A stretch of 64,000 nucleotides of DNA from Thozetella sp. PMI_491. Its lineage: Eukaryota; Ascomycota; Sordariomycetes; Chaetosphaeriales; Chaetosphaeriaceae. Below are positions 33,316-42,158 of the stretch, one piece after another (position 1 is the stretch's first letter; every line of letters begins with the position of its first letter). Below the pieces are notes generated by a model, which did not search any database, was not told where the DNA came from, and worked only from the letters and a program-made list of their open reading frames with translations. The translations under genes and the position numbers were made by a program. The DNA lies in contig MU270030.1 of the NCBI GenBank assembly GCA_021432635.1, forward strand, positions 1,164,331 through 1,228,330, given 5' to 3'.

Positions 33316-34470
33316 TTATTTAACTAGCGCCTCTGGCCGAGGGATTTTGCCCTCCTCGGCGAATCTCTCAAAGGCATGGATAAACGACTTGTACGAGTCA
33401 ATATGGCCGGTCCAACCAAGCTCTCTCGCTTTGTTGATGCTCAGGGTGGCAGACCAGGTCCGGCCGAAAGCCCAGTCCTGGAAGGCCCACGTACCAGCGT
33501 CCCAGGTAGACTTGGCTCCCTGGCAGCCCGCCTTGTCGCAGAGACGCTCCCAGGCGCCACGTTTGTCCCGTGACCATTCCAAAAAGCTGATTTCTTGCTG
33601 CTTCTCCCCCTCTTTCGGCCGCGGCTTAGCGAATGCCTGGGCTGAAGTTGCCTCCGCGCCAAAGTACGTGGCCAACCGCGGCCACATGTACCGCCAGGAG
33701 AAATGATCGCCGTTGCTGATGTTGAACGCCTGGTTCCCCGCGTGGGGATGGGTCGATGCCCAGACGCTGATGTCGGCGACCAGGCGGTAGTCTGAGATGT
33801 CCTCGTAGCCTCCCCAGTAGATCTGGTTGGTGGGCATGATCGCCTCGACACCTAGCTCTCTGCAGACCAGGAAGTAGAGCGCCAAGGTCACGGCCTCATT
33901 CATGCCGTTCGCCGTGGCCGTGTAGCCGATGATGGCTACCGGTCGTATGACGTTCCATCGCCAACTCTGGCCACCTTGCTTTTCAATGAGATAGTCCTCT
34001 TGTGGGTAGTAAAAGTTCCCAATCGGGCACTCGCGCCTGGGCTCCTCCTCGCGAGCGGGAGAGGGCACAGGACCGAGATGGACGTTGTAGTGCTTCCCTC
34101 CAGTCTGCAGGAGACAACACTCAAGCTTGGGGCTGACTGCTAGGAGAGAGTCTAGGAAATTCTGGAAGATAGTCCTGTTCGACTCGTTGAGCTCTCCAAA
34201 ATCATCCTTGTGCACGTAGGAGGAGAAGTAGGCATGCGTAACATCGCCGCATAGCGGACGCATGGCCGCGATAAGCTCAGAGGGGTCATTGGTGAAGTCT
34301 AGGGAGATGAACTTAACCCGCTTGTCGTTCACGGTGGCCGCGAGCGATGAGCGGGTGGTCACAACAATGGTGCTCCATTCCGCTGAAGTCGTATTGTGCA
34401 CTAGATGCTCGAGGATCGCAGAACCGGTGATACCGTTGGCGCCAGTAATAAACGCGACGTTTGGGGCCAT
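33316..34470 (-). CDS. PRISE-like short-chain reductase, 384 aa
   Basis: An intronless minus-strand gene. The ATG at 34470 starts MAPNVAFITGANGITGSAI, with the nucleotide-binding G-x2-G-x2-G at residues 10-16, so it is preferred over an in-frame ATG at 34626. The core shows VTHAYFSSYV, LLQTGGKHYNVHLG, then NFYYPQEDYL and WRWNVIRPVAIIGYT. These match the order in the progesterone-5-beta-reductase/iridoid-synthase-like (PRISE) branch of SDRs. In that branch the catalytic Tyr lies in the F-Y-Y motif and the classical Y-x3-K is replaced. Enzymes of this type reduce activated C=C bonds with NADPH. It is convergent with the methyltransferase, part of the same tailoring block. Substrate unknown. Confidence 0.93.
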   Translation of the reverse strand: MAPNVAFITGANGITGSAILEHLVHNTTSAEWSTIVVTTRSSLAATVNDKRVKFISLDFTNDPSELIAAMRPLCGDVTHAYFSSYVHKDDFGELNESNRTIFQNFLDSLLAVSPKLECCLLQTGGKHYNVHLGPVPSPAREEEPRRECPIGNFYYPQEDYLIEKQGGQSWRWNVIRPVAIIGYTATANGMNEAVTLALYFLVCRELGVEAIMPTNQIYWGGYEDISDYRLVADISVWASTHPHAGNQAFNISNGDHFSWRYMWPRLATYFGAEATSAQAFAKPRPKEGEKQQEISFLEWSRDKRGAWERLCDKAGCQGAKSTWDAGTWAFQDWAFGRTWSATLSINKARELGWTGHIDSYKSFIHAFERFAEEGKIPRPEALVK

Positions 34471-36611
34471 GGAGAACGTGTTCTCTGTAACGATATAGTC
34501 AAGGATACAATCGAACAGTAGATGGATGACTCGATTTTTTGTGCTATATGAGGGGCCGGAGATGCAGTGATACTCTGAGGTAGTTATTGGAAATGCAATA
34601 TGGCTGAGGCATGGGCTATCTGTCAAATCTTACCGAGCCCGGCCTAGAAGCATGTCCCTATGCTGTGCCACCCTACCTCAGTCGTGCTCACGATAAGATT
34701 TGGTTCGGCTCGCTCACAAGAAAATAGACATCCTCGTCACCCACACTTGCTTGGGGAGCCGAAATAATATCCAACTGAATTGGCTTATCTGGCCCCCGAG
34801 CGGATATCGCACCGAAAGATAAAAGGTCTCTTGGCCAGATGCGGCTTCGGGAGCAGGGTGCATCGATATCTCCAACGGTTTTCTCGGCCGAGAAGCACTA
34901 ACGTTGGTGAAGGTTACACGAACGTTCAAGCTCGCTTAGCCGAACGGAGTTTGGCCTCCATTGACAACATGCATATAAAATTCCCACGATTGGGGGCGGG
35001 TCGGGTACGTAGGTCTTAATATAGAAGCCTTTCGTGTAACTTGAGGCAGCTCTTGCCTGGCTGGGAAGCGGGGACTTGAATACCATCCTGTGCATAAGCA
35101 AGAAGCATTATATTGGCCAATAGTTTATGAACAGCCGACTGCACTGCGACATATCATTCTGCAGCTTCTTTTGCAGCTCATATTCTATGGAACCTCGCCC
35201 AAAAACCGTGATAGTCGTCGTGGTGGTGATGCAGCTCACGTGCAGTAGAGCAGAGCCTGGCTAAGCAACCTACGCGCACGTAGCGAGTAGTTTACAGTGC
35301 GTCCTGATCGCCAAGATCGCTTTCTCCCCATTATTAGAATATCTAGTACGCGGTCGAAAACAATCCTTCTCGTTTCGCTGCCCGGCATGCTTAAATCAGT
35401 CGAGTTAGTGTGTCTCGAAGCCTACCACGATCCACCCTAATTGACCATAATTAGGCGCTGCCCGGCCAAGTTCCTGTCGCAGCCCCTGGCTTCCGCGACA
35501 GCTCCGGTTTATTAGCTGTTATTCCAGTGGATAAGCTGGGGTAGAGGCGCCTTTGAGAGTCTCATGAACAGCTGGGGCGGGAGAGTAGTGGCGATCCACA
35601 TGCTGATCTACAAACTATGCACCATCACCTTGCTCATCAAGATCGTTGAGCGATCACGAGACCAGTGCGTACTATACTCGGGAGGCCTTCTCACCATATT
35701 TGGTACGACCCTTGGAAAGGTTGGCTACAGTAGAAGGGCGTTATCGACCCGCCCGGACTGGACAGGTCTTTAGGCGGGACGGCTCGTCGTAAGAATGCCC
35801 CCATAAATTTATTCCCCCAGAGCTAGATTGGCGCTATTCCTAGCATTGCGAACAGCAATCCAGCGATTAAAGAGGAAGGCATAGTGTCTCCGACTTCCAA
35901 TATCTTAGTTTCTAGTTAGTTTAGTAACAGCTCTACAAAGACTATCTCCAAAAACAATTGGTGCATGCGTGTTGATGGATTTGTTACCAAATATCTGTGT
36001 TACAGTATTATGTACAAGAAAGGAACTGGTGGGATGTCCAGATCAGCCTCTTACCGCTGAGCTCCAATTCCAACACAGCCTCTCTGTTCATGCTAAGGCT
36101 TCACCTCACATTCTGCGGGAATCGCATGGGCCGCATGTTTTGCAACTTCATATCGGTGGTACCTACATCGCCGGCATTTGGAAACGTGAATCGTGCCTAC
36201 TGCTACGGCGGTCTGGCCCTACGAACCTGCAGGCGGGAACCAGGTCGGAAGCCAGGTTGCTATCGAATGGATCTAGAACCCATGTAAGCTTGCAGCAGAT
36301 TGGCCATTCCATTCTCCGATAGATAGGAGATGGGATTGCAATACCGATCGCATACCAAACCGCTCGCTACCTGCCACATAGCCCCCTGCCAAGCCTACTA
36401 GTGATCACAGCACCCCGGCTAGGGGATTCAGTCGCCACCTCGCACCCATGTCACGCCGCTACCCTGCTTGCTCATATCCCAACTTAGGCCTAGGAGGAAA
36501 GAAAAAATTAGTATGTAAAGGGGCCATACCCCACACGCGAATCTGCTCCCACGGGCGTGCAATCGTGCTGACGCTTCTCACGCGGATCGAGTCTTGTCGG
36601 CGGTCACCACG
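34471..36611. other. Intergenic region
   Basis: 2.1 kb between the reductase and the transporter, which are divergent. Overlapping short frames at 35969-36322 include a Cys-containing stretch without signal peptide; not called. No repeats recognised. Confidence 0.5.
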
Positions 36612-38189
36612 ATGGACGGCAAGCCAAAGGATGTCGACGACGTGGGCAGCCTCGGCCCTGCCACCACCACGATGCAGCGGCCGGGCTACCGGCCGTCTAG
36701 CCCCGAGGAGGTGGCGCTGGACCGGCGCGTGAACCTCAAGATGGACCTGGTGGTTGTGCTCCTGCTGGCCGGGGGCTTCCTGGTAAGTTGCATCGATGCC
36801 CCTCTTAGCAGAACATATAGCTCACACGCGGCGCACGCTCTGTAGTTCCAGGGAATCGACAAGTCAAACATTGGCCACGCAGCTACCACCAAGGGCTTCG
36901 TTGGGGACGTGCACATCGAGCTAACCGATGTGTCTAACTCGGTCTCGCTCTTCTCAGCCACCTACGTGCCCTTCATGCCCATCTCGGTAGCCCTTGGCCG
37001 AATCGTCGGGCCTAGATGGTGGATCCCTATCATGTTGATTGCGTGGGGGGCCGTGACCACGGCGCAGTGCGCCCTCAGCAGCCGTGCCATGCTGTACGGG
37101 CTCCGGCTGCTGCTCGGCGTATGCGAGGCCGGCTACATCCCCACCGCCTACTACTACGTCGGCACACTGTACCCGGCGTACATGGCCGGGTTGCGCATGG
37201 GCTTCGTCTCGACCAGCTTCACGTTCTCAGGTGCCTTCTCGGGCCTGATCGCCTACGCCATCTTCCACAATATGAGCTCGCCGCAGTGGGCCGATTGGCA
37301 GTTGCTGTTCATCATCGAAGGCTTTGTCACCATCGGCGTGGCCTGCTTGTGCTTCCTGGCACTGCCCAGCCGGCTGAGCACCGCCTGGTTCCTGAGCGAG
37401 GAGGAACGCGCGCACGCAGTACGCCGCATGGAGATCGACACGGCGGCGGTAGACGGCGCGCTGCATGCGAACGCGGAAGATATGGATCATAGGATCGCCG
37501 TCCAGAATGTCGTGGCAGCCTTCAAAGACTGGCGCAAGATGCTCATTATCCTCTGGACAGCGTGCGCGACGGTGCCCGCCTACGGGTTTGGCATCTTCCT
37601 CCCGCTCATCATCGGCGGGATGGACTACCACGGCGTGGAAGTCAATTTGATGAGCGTTCCGCCCTTCATGGTCGGCGCGGTGGCTCTCATCACGCTGGTA
37701 TGGGCCTCGGACCGCTTCAAGGAGCGATCCCTGGTCGCGGCGTTAGCCATGTTCATCTCTATCATCGGCTACATCCCGCTCATCACTAGCAACAACAACC
37801 AGGTCCGGTATGGTTTCCTGTTTGTCATCATGATTGGCGCAGGTAGTATCAATCCGCTTTCAGCGGCGTGGCTCAATGATAACACGCCGGACAAGGCGAC
37901 ACGCGCTATCGTCATGGGCATCTATGGATGGAACAATGTGGCGGGTGTCATCGCGGGCCAGGTGTACTCATCCAAATATGGGCCAACCTATCGTACTTCT
38001 GTCTGCGCGACGTCAGGCATCGTGGCTTTTGGAATGGCCGGGTTCATCGGATCGCGAGTCCTCTACATACTCGAGAACAGGAAACGGAAGCAGGAGATCT
38101 CGACGTGGAGCGAGGATAAGTTTGAGGAGGAGAGGTCGGGCACGCTAAGACGAGGCCATGAGAAGAAATACTTCATGTTTGGATATTGA
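36612..38189 (+). CDS. MFS transporter, anion:cation symporter (allantoate/nicotinate permease-like) family, 504 aa
   Basis: Exons 36612-36782 and 36846-38189 around a 63-nt intron. The junction rebuilds the family phrase LLLAGGFLFQGIDKSNIGHAATTKGF, the diagnostic first-helix motif of ACS-type fungal permeases (Dal5, Tna1, Liz1 relatives). About twelve hydrophobic helices follow, including GLRLLLGVCEAGYIPTAYYY (helix 4 region) and GMDYHGVEVNLMSVPPF in the second half. The C-terminal tail is short and charged. It likely carries an organic anion or vitamin across the plasma membrane by proton symport. Position next to the GMC-methyltransferase-reductase block makes export or uptake of a pathway compound possible, though this family more often imports nutrients. 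Confidence 0.95.
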
Positions 38190-38246
38190 CGTCATCTCGC
38201 TGCATAGAGCGAGGAGAGGGATGCAATGCTCAAATATATTGCAAAC

Positions 38247-38720
38247 CTAAATTACATCGATCTCCAAGATATCGCTCTCATAATTGCCTTCAAACTTTGT
38301 CGCACCCTCAGCCTCTGCCCAGCTGCTGTACGCTCCTTCCCATACTCCAACCCACCTACCCGCAGCCTGGAGCGTAGCCTTGCCGTTCCCCTTTTCCTTC
38401 AGCTCCGTGATGTTCACCACGGGCTCGCGGAACGCCGAGATACCCTTAGTCACGGTCTTGCCCGGCTCCAGCACCACAAACTCCTTGGTCAGCGGCGGCC
38501 AGATGCGCTTGACCATGATGCGGTGGACCTCCAGCTTCTCTGACGCTCCCGCGGGCGTGATGGTCAGCAGGCCAAGCTGTACGAGCAGCTCGTCCAGAGG
38601 TGAGTCACGCGTAAGGACGGTGTACGTGGTGGACGGCGACGTATTCGTGATGGCGATGTTGATGCTAGGGTTGGCGTTCGGCACCTGCGAGAGGGAGACC
38701 TGCAGGTCCGTGGTCGACAT
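38247..38720 (-). CDS. Conserved fungal protein resembling the deuterolysin/penicillolysin prodomain, 157 aa
   Basis: An intronless minus-strand frame. It shows a beta-rich fold pattern: LQVSLSQVPNANPSINIAIT, TYTVLTRDSPLDELLVQLGLL, then FVVLEPGKTVTKGISA and AAGRWVGVWEG. The order (small beta strands, T-P-L-D, L-x-P-G) is that of a family of small ascomycete proteins related to the propeptide of M35 metalloproteases; the protease gene at 56961 shows the same kind of propeptide. There is no HEXXH, no signal peptide and no membrane span, so it is a stand-alone domain of unknown role. It could be a cytosolic inhibitor or chaperone (inference). It is convergent with the MFS gene, with only 57 bp between stop codons. 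Confidence 0.8.
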   Translation of the reverse strand: MSTTDLQVSLSQVPNANPSINIAITNTSPSTTYTVLTRDSPLDELLVQLGLLTITPAGASEKLEVHRIMVKRIWPPLTKEFVVLEPGKTVTKGISAFREPVVNITELKEKGNGKATLQAAGRWVGVWEGAYSSWAEAEGATKFEGNYESDILEIDVI

Positions 38721-39782
38721 GGCGGCGGTCCAGAGGTCAAGGACAGAATCAGTACCAGGGAAGCGATGCGAGAGGGTGAAAAGGGGCAGATCCGAGAGCC
38801 GGGGGCGAGCAACTGGAGGTGGAGAGCTTAGAGCGCTTCGGCAATGTGGAAGTCGCGAGGTCGTTGTATCATTGAGCTTTGTACTATGGACTGTGGCGGA
38901 CTCCGATAGGCGAGAGCGCTCGCTAGCTCAAGTCGACGTCACGCCCGGCTTGGGTCGTAGCGGCTGTGGACCCGCTTGCACGAGGGCGTGATTCCAATCG
39001 AGCTGCCAAATCAGGTAATTCTACACAGCGACCCAAACCAGTGCTTTTCGGGCGCATTCGGCCTTGGACTCAGGTACTTAGCCGAATTCCGGCTTGCCAA
39101 GACCTGCTGATGCAGGTGCCTCCAGGGCATTTTGCATTAGACATCGACCCCATAAGATCTCTTAGATGCTCTAAACGATCCGCCAAAGCCCTTGGTCTCC
39201 GGGAGTTTACCATTCCCCAACTAATTCTACGCCAATCTTACTGAAAGTCCCTGTACGTGGAAAAATTACCTACTCTAAAGTTACGTTCTTTCCATGACAG
39301 CATTTAATTAGCACACGGCTCATTCCGCACTGCCGTATGCCTTGCGTACTTTACTCTATATATTTAGAAGCCTGTCGCCGTTCGATAGTACTATCTGCCC
39401 GAGTATTGTCTACTGGAAACGCGATCTAATTAGACACTGATGACCACACCACTGCAACGTGTCTGCTTTCTTATTGACAGTGAAGGTTGCATCACAGAAT
39501 CGTAATGCATACACTGGCAAAAACTACCTCAAGTCCAATGGCTAGCGTAGATCAAATGCCTACACCCTCGCGCTGGATATTAAGCATAGCCACTGAAACG
39601 ACACAACCAAGTAGTTGAGGGAAGAGAGCAAAGCTCACACGGAGAAGGGCTGTTGGGCCGTGATTTGAGCGAGTCATAGCTAAAACGAGTGTATTAAGCC
39701 CGTGATGGGCCAGGAAAGCAATTATAGCGAGCTGGAAGTAAAAAGAGCAAGCTGGGGCAATCCACCCCATTTCAACGGTCGT
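38721..39782. other. Intergenic region
   Basis: A 72-codon hydrophobic minus-strand frame (39770-39552) begins 13 bp past the stop of the peptide gene; it may be its 3' UTR. No other gene recognised. Confidence 0.45.
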
Positions 39783-40118
39783 CTACCCCCCGCAGGAAAA
39801 TAAGGAAATCGGTGTACCGTCCGCATTCAGACAACCACCTGGCTTTCGTTTGGTGATACTATTTTCAAGGTGATCCTCCTTCGGCCCTCTGGCATCGACT
39901 TCATCGAGAATCTCCATCAGTTTATCCCTCCATCAAAAAATAGTGTGTATATCTTACCGTTGTTAGATTCCTTCTTTAAAAGAGAGGAGCTCAGGTGCGC
40001 CTCCTAGCATTTATCAATATTCTCCATAGCATTCCAGCCACTTCGTCAAACTGACCTGCAGAGGAGCTGCGGCTGCTAGAGCCACGAACAAGAGAGCGGT
40101 AAGAGTAGCTGATTTCAT
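39783..40118 (-). CDS. Secreted peptide precursor with Kex2 site and two-cysteine C-terminal peptide, 74 aa
   Basis: Three small exons, 40118-40056, 40003-39958 and 39898-39783, with GT-AG introns of 52 and 59 nt (GTCAGT...GCTAG with gataaat upstream; GTAAGA...GAAG with aaactgat about 18 nt upstream). All phases match. The product starts MKSATLTALLFVALAAAAP, a strong signal peptide, then a short acidic pro-region ending ENSITKR. Cleavage after KR by a Kex2-type protease would release a 20-residue peptide that begins KPGGC and ends SLFSCGG, with exactly two cysteines able to form one disulfide. A TATAAA lies at 40289-40283, about 170 bp upstream. Every exon is too short to stand out as an open frame. 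Possible roles are an antimicrobial or signalling peptide, or a small effector. I know no named family for it. Confidence rests on the agreement of signal peptide, phases, branch sites, Kex2 site and TATA. Confidence 0.65.
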
Positions 40119-41145
40119 AATTACACAAACTTGGTGGCCCTCGTTGGTCACTAGCGAGATATGGTGCGGCAGTTGGTTTGTGAAAGATCAGCTGGCTCCA
40201 AGGCACGGAGATGATGGTGATCTAATATGACTTCAAAGGCCGCCGTGTATTTGACCTCTAATACCGGTTCAAGGTAGAAGGATTTATACTTCTCTGGTAG
40301 GAGGATAGAGGCACGATACGGGACGAGAGAAGCGGCTTGAAAATACGGTCCGTGAGCTATGCCTTAACCGACACTAAGCACCTAGGCCATTCGGACCGAT
40401 TGTGACTTCCGTAGCGTGTGAAGCAATCGAAAATGCTTTTCCTTTGCTTTCTCTTGTATTGGTGTGAGCCCGCATGCAAATTCGAGGGATCAATGTAGGA
40501 CAGGGTCGTTCTGTAAGTGGTGAGTTGGTGTAGGCTGCGCCGCAAGGACGGGGTGTTGGTTCTCCTTTGACCGGGGAGCTATACCATCTAGGGCTACCAA
40601 CATCTCAACGACAATGTTTGCAAGCTGCGTGACCCAATATTGCTGCAAGGCTATCCTAGATGCGTGCTGGTGTGTGGGGGCGGTGCAAGGCACCACCATC
40701 ATAGTATACCGTATAGCGCCTAAGCGATGGAGGTTATAGATAAGACAGAAGGGGCTTTTCATCACGGAGAAGACCATACACATACTAGAGCAAACATCTA
40801 TTGGCCGCTGGATGTGCTGAAAAAGGGATATCACAGCTATATGACAAAATATCCCTGTTCACACGTAGAATAGCTAGTAAGCGGCGAGGGAACAAGAGCA
40901 AGCGCTATTTCGTCGAAGGAAGGTACAAGCTTCACCTGGCCAGGACAGCCAGCTCATCCGCTCCGCTATTCCAGTATGAGGTTCCTCCTACTTTGTTCAC
41001 TATTACATTGTTCACTATTTGGGCGTCAGAGACTTATCTCCAATCCAGAGACTCCATTCATCTTCACAGAGCCTTACTAGATAAATATTGACGACAACTG
41101 GAACGAAGATGCCAGGCATAGACATACACAGGTACTAGACTCATC
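40119..41145. other. Divergent intergenic region
   Basis: Holds the TATA element of the peptide gene at 40289-40283 on the minus strand; no gene recognised. Confidence 0.5.
40283..40289 (-). promoter_or_regulatory. TATA box of peptide gene
   Basis: TATAAAT on the minus strand about 165-170 bp upstream of the ATG at 40118. Confidence 0.45.
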
Positions 41146-41808
41146 ATGTATCTTCCCTTCTTACATAACAAGTCTACGCGGGCGCCTTTTTACTACCACT
41201 CTCTTTCCGAAGAAAAGCCCGATAATGCACCTTGTGCATCTACCTTAACGAAGCGATTACCTGGAAGCTGGCAGTGGTACTGTTTTATCATACTTTGGAA
41301 TGTCCTTGTCGCCGGAGTCGCCGCCTACGGGATCCATAACTACTTCTTCGGCATGTCCCCTAAACCTGTGGTTTGCTACTGCGGTTTTTCTATCACGGAA
41401 GCCAAAACCCTAGGGTGCAAGTACGACACCCTATCTGTCTCCTGGCTGCCATCCCACTGTCGGGACGACGACCTGACGGCAGAGTTTGAGCGATCCGGCC
41501 CAGGTCCCAGCGGCGAATGGCCGTACTGGGCGGACTTCAATGCCACGCTTCCCATCACAACCGAAGATATTTCCCTGCTGGCAGAGCTCCCTCCATCTCG
41601 AGCATTATTCTACACCACACACGGCTGGCACGTGGCTCACTGTGCATTCTTCTGGAGGAAGGAGTTTCGTATGCGAGCCAAGGGTTCCATGATGGAGAGG
41701 CGGCACGATCAGGAAAGCCATATTGAGCATTGCTACGGCTACTTCATGAAAGAAACGCCGTTGAATCGAACGGGCACGATGGCTGTTGTGAGTCTCGGAG
41801 GGGACTAG
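41146..41808 (+). CDS. Single-pass membrane protein of an uncharacterised ascomycete family, 220 aa
   Basis: An intronless frame. Residues about 40-67 (WQWYCFIILWNVLVAGVAAY) form one transmembrane helix. The lumenal or extracellular part has CGFSITEAKTLGCKYDTLSVSWLPSHC, then DDDLTAEFE, W-P-Y-W-A-D, and HGWHVAHCAFFWRKEFRM plus ESHIEHCYGYF. This is the layout of a common fungal family in which C-x-S-x-x-E-A-x-x-x-G-C-x-F/Y-D is followed by an H-x-x-H-C-x-x-x-W-R block. It recalls UstYa/DUF3328 oxidases with their paired histidine motifs, but is distinct, and no function has been established to my knowledge. It may act in the secretory pathway. Confidence 0.88.
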   Translation: MYLPFLHNKSTRAPFYYHSLSEEKPDNAPCASTLTKRLPGSWQWYCFIILWNVLVAGVAAYGIHNYFFGMSPKPVVCYCGFSITEAKTLGCKYDTLSVSWLPSHCRDDDLTAEFERSGPGPSGEWPYWADFNATLPITTEDISLLAELPPSRALFYTTHGWHVAHCAFFWRKEFRMRAKGSMMERRHDQESHIEHCYGYFMKETPLNRTGTMAVVSLGGD

Positions 41809-42158
41809 ATCCCAGTAGGGTATAAAGACCAGCATGATAAACATAGTGCAAGTAAATACAGCGGTGATAAAGCTCCACGTCCGTTATTGTGGTATCTGTT
41901 GTTCTCACGCAAAACCTCTATCGATGTAATACCTTTGATCTTTTCCTTGTAAAGGCGTTCGGCAAAGGCGAGTGGAATAAACCCACTTTCACGTACGAGA
42001 TATTCATGTAGGCAGTTATACACAATTAACATTAGCCATATTAAATGCCAAGCCAATCGTCCGTACCTAATTATATGCCGAGTTTCAGATAGTATTTATG
42101 AGACGCTAGACTCCAACCTCTCTGCAGGCAACCCGCTTGTAGTCACTGCTATAGTCTA
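41809..42158. other. Convergent intergenic spacer
   Basis: Short spacer between two 3' ends; nothing recognised. Confidence 0.55.

Noticed and set aside
38284-38991. 235-codon plus-strand frame
   Set aside because: Mostly antisense to the 157-aa conserved protein; Ser/Arg-rich shadow.
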